Assembly: GCA_017394925.1 (NCBI GenBank)
Contig: JAFPWQ010000179.1
Location: forward strand, 1-6,174
From: Synergistaceae bacterium
GTDB lineage: Bacteria; Synergistota; Synergistia; Synergistales; Aminobacteriaceae
Direction: 5' to 3'
DNA length: 6,174 bases
Part shown: piece after piece, positions 1 to 5,368 of the stretch
Layout: every line of letters begins with the position of its first letter
Position numbering within the stretch: position 1 is the first letter of the stretch
Made by a program: the position numbers and the translations under genes
Notes under the pieces: generated by a model
What the model saw: only the letters and a program-made list of their open reading frames with translations
Told to the model about the DNA's origin: nothing
Databases searched by the model: none

Positions 1-360
1 AAGTCCCTGCGAGGCTCTGAACATGTACTCAAGTCCTGACATGCCCAATGCATTGCTTATTTCGTGAGGGTCTGCCATGACTGCACTTGTTCCGTGTAAT
101 GCGGCAATTTCAGCGAAGGCCGGAGGTGTCATCATAGTATCCTCAATGTGAACATGACCGTCTATCATGCCTGGAATTAATACGCGTCCTCCTGCATCAT
201 GAATCACTTCACCGTCATATTTGCCTATGCCCGCAATTTTGCCCGAATATACTGCAACGTCTGCAAGTTCATATTCCTGTGTGAAAATATTAGCTACTCT
301 TGCGTTCCTGATTACCAGTTCAGCAGGTAAATCACCGCGTGCAATGTCTGCTATTCTCAT
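1..360 (-). CDS. ade: Adenine deaminase, N-terminal part (runs off left edge)
   Basis: Adenine deaminase hydrolyses adenine to hypoxanthine and ammonia in the cytoplasm for purine salvage. Only the first 120 residues are in the window; family members are usually near 550-600. They show the N-terminal beta-sandwich part of an amidohydrolase (VIRNARVANIFT, about residues 16-27), the metal-binding strand LIPGMIDGHVHIE (61-73, with H69 and H71), and MADPHEISNALG (95-106), very close to the DPHEI.NV.G signature that separates adenine deaminases from dihydroorotases and other amidohydrolases. The ATG at 360 has AAAGGAGA (368-375) seven bases upstream. It begins three bases after the GtrA stop, so it is likely the last visible gene of the minus-strand operon. 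An oddity is IEDTMMTP at 72-79, where the family usually has IESSM.TP. Family assignment is confident; activity cannot be judged without the C-terminal part. Confidence 0.9.
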   Translation of the reverse strand, partial: MRIADIARGDLPAELVIRNARVANIFTQEYELADVAVYSGKIAGIGKYDGEVIHDAGGRVLIPGMIDGHVHIEDTMMTPPAFAEIAALHGTSAVMADPHEISNALGMSGLEYMFRASQGL

Positions 361-363
361 TTA

Positions 364-741
364 TTATTCTCCTTTGTTCCTGAAGATAAATAACTTGCTG
401 GCTATATAATTCAGTATGATAACTATGATATTGCTTATGATTTTTACGCTGACATCATGAAATTTTAAGACATCTGCGAATACGTACATGATTAACACGT
501 CAAGAATTCCTGTTGAAACTCTGCATATGAAAAAGTAAAACGCCTCAGATAAGACAGCATTATGTGAATGAAATACGAGTATACGATTGGCACAGTATGC
601 AAAGATAAAGGCAACTACCCATGCAATTATCGTTGAAGGCACGACAGGCACAAAAAGAAAACGTGATACGAGCCAGTAGACAACAATATCAATCAGGGTA
701 GTAATGCCTCCGACAATGCCGTAAATAATTAACTGTTTCAT
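364..741 (-). CDS. GtrA-family membrane protein
   Basis: GtrA-family proteins are small four-helix membrane proteins; characterised members are thought to help move undecaprenyl-phosphate-linked sugars across the cytoplasmic membrane for glycosylation of cell-surface polymers. This 125-residue protein has four hydrophobic segments (about 3-25, 34-56, 67-92, 99-120). It carries the two family-like repeats, ANRILVF (51-57) after helix 2 and NYIASKLFIFR (111-121) in helix 4. I chose the ATG at 741 because the protein then begins directly at helix 1, as is typical, and AGAAGGAA (753-760) lies 11 bases upstream. A GTG at 795 would add 18 charged residues, lacks a ribosome binding site and overlaps the preceding gene. 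No glycosyltransferase partner is visible in the window, so the sugar substrate is unknown. The stop is three bases before adenine deaminase. Confidence 0.85.
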   Translation of the reverse strand: MKQLIIYGIVGGITTLIDIVVYWLVSRFLFVPVVPSTIIAWVVAFIFAYCANRILVFHSHNAVLSEAFYFFICRVSTGILDVLIMYVFADVLKFHDVSVKIISNIIVIILNYIASKLFIFRNKGE

Positions 742-752
742 GCTCTCTTTAT

Positions 753-760
753 TTCCTTCT
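753..760 (-). promoter_or_regulatory. Ribosome binding site deciding the GtrA start
   Basis: AGAAGGAA on the minus strand lies 11 bases before the ATG at 741 and partly beyond the stop of the preceding gene (761-763). It supports the 741 start over the in-frame GTG at 795, which has no purine-rich motif at a suitable distance. Confidence 0.55.
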
Positions 761-1432
761 TCATTTCTTCTTTCTGCGTTTAGTTTCGTCTTCACGCCAC
801 ATTTTGAATAATGAACTCTGTTTTTCTGCCATGTTCCCGCTTAAAGGCAGTTCAACCCAGCCCCACGGCGTTACGAGTATGTATCTCATAGTGATACCCT
901 GTTCGCTTAATGCATCTACATGTCCCGAATACTTCACTATGTCGTCAAAAATAAAAGTGTCGCTGATTATCCATAATCTTTTGCAGGTCATGCGGTTGAA
1001 TACTGCGGCATAATCGATAGCCATTCGCAGACCTGATTCATAATCGGGCGGAGTTATGCTCACAATCACAGTGTCAGGTTTACCGTCTGGCATGTCAGAA
1101 TTCGGAATTACATCTGCATATTCTCTGAGGCTCTCAAGTCTGGAAATCAAATTATGTATGCTGTCTTCTTCTTCGTCGTTGTCCTCTTCAAACTGAAATA
1201 ATGCCCTGAATATATCTGATTCGTCTTCGTGTTCTTTCTCAGGCTGTATCATTTCGTTCATCCAGTCCTGAACGCGTTCAATTGCTTCGAGAATATATGC
1301 GGGATATTCTGATTCGGATATTGCATTGAGTAAATCGCTCATCATGATTTCTGGTTCTTTCGGTGATTTCTTTTTGCGGCTTTGAGGTTCATTCTGGGAT
1401 TCATTCCGGGATTCTTTCTGATTTGTGTTCAT
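761..1432 (-). CDS. Acidic cytoplasmic protein of unknown function
   Basis: I do not recognise this 223-residue protein. It has no signal peptide or membrane helix. Residues 1-28 are polar and low in complexity, with a tetrapeptide-like repeat (ESRN, ESQN, EPQS at 7-18) followed by RKKKSPK. Residues 30-62 look helical. Residues 64-90 are strongly acidic (EKEHEDESD and EEDNDEEED). Residues 118-198 look like a compact alternating strand-helix domain, with hydrophobic strands DTVIVSITPP (120-129), KRLWIISDTF (151-160) and MRYILVTPWGWVELPL (182-197). The tail is basic (DETKRRKKK, 215-223). The ATG at 1432 has AAAGGAG (1444-1450) 11 bases upstream, inside the end of the methyltransferase gene, and the gap between the genes is only six bases. 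It sits between two envelope-type membrane proteins, so it may be a soluble partner of them; that is inference. MMSDLLNAI at residue 30 is a possible later start. Confidence 0.8.
   Translation of the reverse strand: MNTNQKESRNESQNEPQSRKKKSPKEPEIMMSDLLNAISESEYPAYILEAIERVQDWMNEMIQPEKEHEDESDIFRALFQFEEDNDEEEDSIHNLISRLESLREYADVIPNSDMPDGKPDTVIVSITPPDYESGLRMAIDYAAVFNRMTCKRLWIISDTFIFDDIVKYSGHVDALSEQGITMRYILVTPWGWVELPLSGNMAEKQSSLFKMWREDETKRRKKK
1386..1421 (-). repeat. Three imperfect 12-base tandem repeats in the unknown gene
   Basis: Read on the plus strand, the units are GGTTCATTCTGG (1386-1397), GATTCATTCCGG (1398-1409) and GATTCTTTCTGA (1410-1421). The 12-base period keeps the reading frame and encodes the N-terminal tetrapeptide repeat of the protein at 761-1432. 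The low-complexity, polar character suggests a flexible linker that could vary in copy number by slippage; this last point is inference. Confidence 0.6.
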
Positions 1433-1438
1433 TAACTC

Positions 1439-2008
1439 TCACGCTCCTTTGTATATACTCACGGCAAGTATTATACAAGTTCCCAGAATTGTCGATATTA
1501 CCGTGTGAATTTCACTGCGCATTATCACATTCATATCTGGTTTAACGCATATGTCCTTCAGGTTAAATTTCACAGGACAGAACATTTTTACACGCTCGCA
1601 ATATTTTTCGTATTCATGGCCGAATTTGGAGCGCAGGAATTCTTCTTCATGAGGGATAATAATCATCACGTACAGAATCACAAATGCAATCACGAAGACT
1701 ATCACGGCATTTAAACCTGCAATGACAGCCCAGCCCAGACCAATCATGAAATTCCCGAAGTATAACGGGTTACGCATGAGTGCATAAGGTCCTTCATGTG
1801 CAAGTTTAAGAGCTTTGACGTTCTCGCCTCTGTACAGGCCAATTATGCCCGCTGACCATATCCGCCATAACTGACCTGCAAGAATGAGAAGTAATCCCCA
1901 TGTTATTCGCGTAATATCTGCATGACCAGACATGAATAGCATTATCACGAATAATAATGTCCATAAGCCGCCGCGCATTTTGAATGCCCATTCACGAACT
2001 TTACGCAT
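1439..2008 (-). CDS. ICMT/PEMT-like membrane methyltransferase
   Basis: This 189-residue integral membrane protein belongs to the isoprenylcysteine carboxylmethyltransferase / phospholipid methyltransferase superfamily, which uses S-adenosylmethionine to methylate lipid or lipid-like substrates at the membrane. Hydrophobic segments lie at about 14-27, 34-56, 84-118 and 168-185. The SAM-binding signature is present: HEGPYALMRNPLYFGN (71-86, family form GPY...RHPxYxG), then a membrane hairpin, then PHEEEFLRSKFGHEYEKYC (119-137, family form E..L...FG..Y..Y). Bacterial substrates are mostly unknown, so none is assigned. Beyond the usual ending near residue 145 there is an extension of about 45 residues with a last hydrophobic helix, which is less typical. 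The ATG at 2008 overlaps the upstream gene's end by eight bases and has AAGGGAG 12 bases upstream, suggesting translational coupling. An alternative start is M11. Confidence 0.85.
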   Translation of the reverse strand: MRKVREWAFKMRGGLWTLLFVIMLFMSGHADITRITWGLLLILAGQLWRIWSAGIIGLYRGENVKALKLAHEGPYALMRNPLYFGNFMIGLGWAVIAGLNAVIVFVIAFVILYVMIIIPHEEEFLRSKFGHEYEKYCERVKMFCPVKFNLKDICVKPDMNVIMRSEIHTVISTILGTCIILAVSIYKGA

Positions 2009-3059
2009 TATCTATGTCTGCTCCCTTGTTTTTATTCCGCGCAATATCTTCGCTGACTCCCCAGCCAAGCATACGGATAACTACGACTACTCCCATAAAG
2101 ATTGAAATATAATCCGTGAAGAACCTGCATATTATTGACATTATACCGGCCATGTTCTGAGGCATTAAGATTGAATATAATAACGCTCCGCCTCCTTCAG
2201 CTACTCCTGACGCGCCCGGTGTAGGAACGAAATAGAGTATGAACATGAAGACAGCCTGAACTGCTATTGTCTGTATATATCTGAAGGGAAGACCTACAGC
2301 GGACATTAAGACCGGCAGAACTGAAAATAACGCGAGTAAATGCAGAACTGAAAGTATGACAGATAAGAAGACCCATAATTTTCCGGAATTAAAAGCGAGT
2401 CTGAAATTGAGAATGTAATTATCGACTTCACGGTCAAGCCATTGAAATATTTTTATCACTGTCCGATTTGAATTCATGAACTTGAACCGTCTGAGCCACA
2501 TGATAATCACGCGGGCTAATTTCTTGATGAGTTCAGGTTTAATTATCGTGAAGGCTATGAATGCCCACGTAGCAAGAATGACAACGAAGACATACGAGAC
2601 TAATCCTTTAAGGAAAGGACTTCCGGCTAAAATTTCTGGGTCAAGGAGTAAAGCGGCAGGCACTGACAGAGTGAGAATTAGAATCGTCAGCATTGTACGC
2701 ATTAACGTTATCGCTATGCCCTTGCCAACAGGCACTCCCTTTTTATATAACACATACACCTGAAAAGGGCCTCCGCCTGACTGCATGGGAGTAACGGCAC
2801 TTCCGAAATAATTCAGCCATGTTAAGACTATTCCCATTCTGAAACTTACATGTTCACCGGCAGCATAAGACAATGCGCAAAATCTTCCTGAATCACATAT
2901 CCAAGCACAGAAGACAACCAGAAGTGCAAGAAGTAATTTGAATTTATCCGCGTGAATTAATGAATGTATTGTATTAGCGTCAACACTCTTTATGATAATA
3001 AATGCATTAGCACCGAACGCAAGCAGTATGAATATGATTAAACCTTTTCTGAGAGACAA
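2001..3059 (-). CDS. UPF0104/YbhN-type LPG synthase-like membrane protein
   Basis: This 352-residue protein belongs to the lysylphosphatidylglycerol-synthase transmembrane family (UPF0104, YbhN/AglD-like). The transmembrane part of MprF in this family flips lipids; stand-alone members act in lipid or envelope processes that are often undefined. It has about eight hydrophobic segments (roughly residues 6-24, 40-58, 74-92, 114-140, 151-174, 229-256, 262-279, 305-331). Family motifs are SGGGPFQVYVLY (94-105) and VPTPGASGVAEGGG (278-291). There is no C-terminal soluble aminoacyl-transfer domain, so it is not a full MprF. I place the start at TTG 3059: GGAGG lies nine bases upstream, the first helix follows at once, and the longer in-frame ATG at 3245 would add 62 residues without a ribosome binding site while running 125 bases into the divergent gene. 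It is the first gene of the minus-strand unit. Confidence 0.88.
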   Translation of the reverse strand: MSLRKGLIIFILLAFGANAFIIIKSVDANTIHSLIHADKFKLLLALLVVFCAWICDSGRFCALSYAAGEHVSFRMGIVLTWLNYFGSAVTPMQSGGGPFQVYVLYKKGVPVGKGIAITLMRTMLTILILTLSVPAALLLDPEILAGSPFLKGLVSYVFVVILATWAFIAFTIIKPELIKKLARVIIMWLRRFKFMNSNRTVIKIFQWLDREVDNYILNFRLAFNSGKLWVFLSVILSVLHLLALFSVLPVLMSAVGLPFRYIQTIAVQAVFMFILYFVPTPGASGVAEGGGALLYSILMPQNMAGIMSIICRFFTDYISIFMGVVVVIRMLGWGVSEDIARNKNKGADIDNA

Positions 3060-3068
3060 GTTTAAATT

Positions 3069-3073
3069 CCTCC
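3069..3073 (-). promoter_or_regulatory. Ribosome binding site deciding the TTG start
   Basis: A perfect GGAGG on the minus strand, nine bases before the TTG at 3059. No ATG or GTG follows it at a usable distance in the correct frame. It is the main reason to assign the rare TTG start to the UPF0104 gene. Confidence 0.75.
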
Positions 3074-3090
3074 GTAGTAAGATATAGCGT

Positions 3091-3120
3091 ATTATAATTG
3101 ACAAAGGGAGATGATAACAA
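3091..3120 (-). promoter_or_regulatory. Predicted sigma-A-type promoter of the minus-strand operon
   Basis: On the minus strand, TTGTTA (3115-3120, -35) and a consensus TATAAT (3091-3096, -10) are separated by 18 bases. Transcription would start near 3084, leaving a leader of about 25 bases that contains the GGAGG at 3069-3073. Position and spacing fit well. The -35 box touches the start codon of the divergent gene, so binding of RNA polymerase here would also cover that gene's ribosome binding site. Confidence 0.55.
3093..3098 (+). promoter_or_regulatory. Possible plus-strand -10 box sharing the same palindrome
   Basis: ATTATAAT at 3091-3098 is a perfect palindrome, so a consensus TATAAT also reads on the plus strand, 22 bases before the ATG at 3121. 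No good -35 box exists 16-18 bases upstream (3069-3076 is CCTCCGTA) and no TG extension precedes it. A start near 3105 would leave a leader of only about 16 bases, beginning at the GGGAG ribosome binding site. The plus-strand gene could instead use a promoter inside the UPF0104 gene. Confidence 0.3.
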
Positions 3121-3876
3121 ATGAAAAGAACAGCATTAATCTTAGCGTTTATATTCATGTGTACATGTATGGCCTCAGCGAGTGATGTTGAAACATGGCA
3201 TGACCCGTCATTCAGAGTGAACGAACAGAAGAAAATATTCATCATGCCGCCTGAATTAGACCTGAAAGCAGGAAAATCTCTTGCGCCTCAGAGACAGCAG
3301 AGTACGCAGATAACGAACTGGATTGTTGACGCAGTACGTTCTGGAATGAAGCGTAAAGGGACGACAATCATTAAGACTCTTGATGCATTGATTGATGATA
3401 TGCAGTTCATCTACAGCGATACGGATCCTCAGACGAGAAATTTTTTCAGTCATGCCGACGAGATGGGCTATTCGGCATTTATCCGAACGTCAATATGGCA
3501 GGAATTCCAGACCGAACATGTACCCGAAGAGATTCGGACGTACACAGTGTACCGTGAAGTTGAGAGACGAGACAGACGCGGAAGATTAATCGAGGTCATA
3601 AAAATTCCGGAAGAGAAGACTGAAGTTATTCCTGCTCATGATGTTACGTATTTATACACCGTGTGCCAGCCTGAAATGTATTCAGTCCAGGAATTTGACG
3701 GTGATTACAGAGCTATAGTTGTGCATAAGATTTACCGTGAGTATCAGGGCGGGAATGTCATGGGAGTAGTTGAGAATATAATCAAAGCCTCAATGAAAGA
3801 ATTATTTGATCAGCCTGATGCAAAATCTTCAAAGAAGAAATCAAGACCTGTATCGCCGCCTGATTCGCATAACTAG
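3121..3876 (+). CDS. Exported protein of unknown function
   Basis: I do not recognise this 251-residue protein. Residues 1-20 form a clear Sec signal peptide: basic MKR, a hydrophobic core, and ASA (18-20) as a signal peptidase I site. The cysteines at 14 and 16 lie inside the core and do not form a normal lipobox. The mature part starts with a strand, KIFIMPPELD (38-47), then a helix with TQITNWIVDAVRSGMKRKG, then further alternating strands and helices; the layout recalls envelope proteins with TolB-N/LpoB/CsgG-like alpha-beta folds, a weak inference. Residues about 143-172 are highly charged (REVERRDRRGR, then IPEEKTEVIP). The tail is Lys/Ser/Pro-rich (SSKKKSRPVSPP). The ATG at 3121 has AGGGAG (3105-3110) ten bases upstream. 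It is divergent from the UPF0104 unit and 52 bases ahead of the HIT gene. The stop is TAG. Confidence 0.85.
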   Translation: MKRTALILAFIFMCTCMASASDVETWHDPSFRVNEQKKIFIMPPELDLKAGKSLAPQRQQSTQITNWIVDAVRSGMKRKGTTIIKTLDALIDDMQFIYSDTDPQTRNFFSHADEMGYSAFIRTSIWQEFQTEHVPEEIRTYTVYREVERRDRRGRLIEVIKIPEEKTEVIPAHDVTYLYTVCQPEMYSVQEFDGDYRAIVVHKIYREYQGGNVMGVVENIIKASMKELFDQPDAKSSKKKSRPVSPPDSHN

Positions 3877-3881
3877 CATAG

Positions 3882-3887
3882 TATAAT
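3882..3887 (+). promoter_or_regulatory. Possible -10 box ahead of the HIT gene
   Basis: A consensus TATAAT stands five bases after the preceding stop codon and 41 bases before the HIT start. No convincing -35 box is found 15-18 bases upstream (the region is the end of the exported-protein gene, G+C-rich). It overlaps the dyad at 3884-3904. The HIT gene may have its own promoter or be read through from the gene before it. Confidence 0.3.
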
Positions 3888-3904
3888 GTGCATAATCCAC
3901 ATTA
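3884..3904. repeat. Inverted repeat in the spacer, operator-like
   Basis: TAATGTG (3884-3890) and CACATTA (3898-3904) are perfect 7-base complements around a 7-base centre. No T-run follows on the plus strand, so it is unlikely to be a terminator. It overlaps the possible -10 box at 3882-3887, where a dimeric regulator could block transcription. It resembles a CRP-type half-site layout, but the centre is one base shorter than the CRP TGTG-N8-CACA spacing. Confidence 0.35.
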
Positions 3905-3928
3905 AATATTAAGAAGGAGTAATGCATC

Positions 3929-4348
3929 ATGAAAGATAATAACTGCGGTTATTGTATGCGCGGAGATTTGCTTGAACAGTTCGGAATTTACATCTGTGAT
4001 TTAAGCGTGAGTTCTCTGATTCTCTTCAAGGAACAGAGTCATATGGGACGCTGTATAGTTGCCTATAAGGATCATGTGAGCGAGATTGTGAATATCTCAG
4101 ACGAAGAACGCAAAGCCTTCATTGAAGATGTGAACAGGGCGGCAAAAGCAATTCATGCAGTGTTTCATCCTGACAAGTTAAACTACGGTGCTTATGGTGA
4201 TACGGGCTGCCATCTTCACGTTCATCTTGTGCCGAAGTATAAAGACGGCTTTGAATGGGGCGGAACATTCGAGATGAACCCGAAGAAGAAATTTTTATCC
4301 GAACAGGAATATGCAGAGATGATTGAGAAAATCAAAGCGGCACTGTAA
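3929..4348 (+). CDS. HIT-family nucleotide-binding protein
   Basis: HIT (histidine triad) proteins are small cytoplasmic hydrolases or transferases acting on nucleoside phosphates such as AMP-lysine, adenosine phosphoramidates or dinucleoside polyphosphates. This 139-residue protein shows the triad HLHVHLV (95-101, with H95, H97 and catalytic H99), preceded by KLNYGAYGDTGC (83-94) in the usual strand-loop position. The strand RCIVAYKDHV (41-50) corresponds to the family's G(R/H).L..P.H segment. Cys6 and Cys9 form a CxxC near the N-terminus; with other residues this may bind a structural zinc as in some HIT proteins. The WGGTFEMNP segment (110-118) and the C-terminal helix complete the fold. 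AAGGAG (3914-3919) lies nine bases before the ATG. The substrate cannot be inferred from the neighbours. Confidence 0.93.
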   Translation: MKDNNCGYCMRGDLLEQFGIYICDLSVSSLILFKEQSHMGRCIVAYKDHVSEIVNISDEERKAFIEDVNRAAKAIHAVFHPDKLNYGAYGDTGCHLHVHLVPKYKDGFEWGGTFEMNPKKKFLSEQEYAEMIEKIKAAL

Positions 4349-4369
4349 GAATGAAAAATGAATCATCAA

Positions 4370-4403
4370 GCCCCCCTTTGTTATTGAGGAGGGCAATTTT
4401 TTT
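4370..4403 (+). terminator. Rho-independent terminator after the HIT gene
   Basis: GCCCCCCT (4370-4377) pairs with AGGAGGGC (4387-4394) in an eight-pair stem with one C-A mismatch, closing a nine-base loop; AA and seven T residues (4397-4403) follow. It starts 21 bases after the HIT stop codon. The gene on the other strand, azlD, ends at 4402, so the T-run overlaps its stop codon. On the minus strand the hairpin is followed only by a weak, broken T-rich stretch, so termination there is less certain. Confidence 0.8.
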
Positions 4404-4707
4404 ATGCGCACTGAATCATGAACATATATAATGCTGTACCTGCTGTGATGCTCAAGAGTGTATTGCGTTTCCATACATGCAGAATAATCACGAGCAGGCA
4501 TGATAACGCTTCAGGCAGAAAATACGCTCCCGTGTTCCGAAGGCAATACACAACAAGCATGGCCATGACTGAATACGGCAGGACTCTCCCAAGATAAAGA
4601 ATGAACGCAGGAGTTTTCTTGCTGAATGCGATAAACGGAATGAATCTCAGAAATGCAGTAACAGCTCCCGAAATTATGACAAGTATTAATGCATCATACA
4701 TTCTCAT
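4402..4707 (-). CDS. azlD: AzlD-family branched-chain amino acid exporter subunit
   Basis: AzlD is the small membrane partner of AzlC; together they export branched-chain amino acids and analogues such as 4-azaleucine. This 101-residue protein has four hydrophobic segments (about 5-27, 34-56, 62-77, 82-98). Family-like stretches are TAFLRFIPF (17-25), LGRVLPYSVMAMLVVYCL (39-56) and HVWKRNTLLSITAGTALYM (77-95). The ATG at 4707 gives the usual length and has AGGGGG (4718-4723) ten bases upstream; a longer in-frame start at 4752 adds 15 basic residues without a clear ribosome binding site, and M3 at 4701 is possible. The start overlaps the end of azlC by 14 bases, typical of this pair and of translational coupling. 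It converges on the HIT gene, with 53 bases between the stops. Confidence 0.9.
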   Translation of the reverse strand: MRMYDALILVIISGAVTAFLRFIPFIAFSKKTPAFILYLGRVLPYSVMAMLVVYCLRNTGAYFLPEALSCLLVIILHVWKRNTLLSITAGTALYMFMIQCA

Positions 4708-5368
4708 TCTCAATTTTCCCCCTGAACGCAAAAAGTAAACACGTAACCGCAATCATGGCCGGAATGAGAAAATTATCCGGGCCGAAAATCAAAAGGCATA
4801 ACACGCTTGCAGTTAAACCCGTTAATGCAGGAATATGAGTATCAGCATTAAGCCATTGTTCTACGCATATACTCACGAACAGAGCCGTCAGTGAGAAATC
4901 AATTCCGCGTGAATCAAACTTTAAGACCTGACCGATTAATGAGCCTGCAACTGTACCTGTTATCCAGTAAGAATGATTGAATATCGAGACCAGAAAACAA
5001 TAATCGGCGTCATTAGATTCACAGACGAGAGAATACGTTTCATCAGTGAGAGCAAAGATCACGTAAAATTTTTTCAGTCCGTGAATATCCCTGTAACGTT
5101 CAACCATTGAGACACCGTAAAATACATGCCTCGCACTGACCATTAAGGCGGTCAATGCACAAGCACTTAACGTAACATTTCCTGAAAGCATATCGGCAAG
5201 AACAAACTGCATTGTCCCGGAGTAAATTAATATGCTCTCACTGAGAACGAGAAATACATCATAACCCTTTGAGGCCATGAGTACCCCGAAGCCAAGTCCG
5301 AGTACTGCATAGCCTGTCATAACGGGTAAAGAATCTCTGAATGCGTGAATTACTTTGTCAGTTCGCAT
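4694..5368 (-). CDS. azlC: AzlC-family branched-chain amino acid exporter subunit
   Basis: AzlC is the large membrane subunit of the AzlCD exporter for branched-chain amino acids. This 224-residue protein matches the family's usual length and carries its signatures: YSGTMQFV (49-56), ARHVFYG (79-85), FALTDETY (105-112) and IDFSLTALFV (156-165). Hydrophobic segments lie at about 14-31, 37-59, 66-79, 100-110, 127-149, 157-170, 180-196 and 199-215. The ATG at 5368 lies within the end of clpC (19-base overlap). Only a weak GAAGAG-type ribosome binding site precedes it, so translation may depend on coupling to clpC. The pair with azlD is standard; linkage to clpC is not, and no azlB-type regulator is seen. 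Confidence 0.94.
   Translation of the reverse strand: MRTDKVIHAFRDSLPVMTGYAVLGLGFGVLMASKGYDVFLVLSESILIYSGTMQFVLADMLSGNVTLSACALTALMVSARHVFYGVSMVERYRDIHGLKKFYVIFALTDETYSLVCESNDADYCFLVSIFNHSYWITGTVAGSLIGQVLKFDSRGIDFSLTALFVSICVEQWLNADTHIPALTGLTASVLCLLIFGPDNFLIPAMIAVTCLLFAFRGKIENENV
4718..4723 (-). promoter_or_regulatory. Ribosome binding site deciding the azlD start
   Basis: AGGGGG on the minus strand, inside the end of azlC, lies ten bases before the ATG at 4707. It favours that start over the upstream 4752 frame and over the ATG at 4701 (16 bases away). Confidence 0.55.

Noticed and set aside
761..795. GTG start at 795 for the GtrA protein
   Set aside because: It overlaps the preceding gene by 35 bases, lacks a ribosome binding site and adds a charged N-terminus before helix 1 that the family normally lacks.
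2476..2763. Open frame on the plus strand opposite the UPF0104 gene (95 codons)
   Set aside because: Antisense shadow of a conserved membrane protein, with no ribosome binding site or recognisable domain.
2969..2996. Possible plus-strand promoter inside the UPF0104 gene (TTGTAT, 16 bases, TATGAT)
   Set aside because: Both boxes are weak, such matches are common in A+T-rich coding sequence, and the leader would be more than 110 bases long; not enough to annotate.
3098..3103. Perfect TTGACA on the plus strand, possible -35 box
   Set aside because: A matching -10 would fall at about 3121-3126, inside the start of the exported-protein gene, where the sequence is ATGAAA; it cannot drive that gene from its own start.
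3121..3183. Exported protein as a lipoprotein (Cys14 or Cys16)
   Set aside because: The residues before both cysteines do not fit a lipobox, and ASA at 18-20 gives a normal signal peptidase I site.
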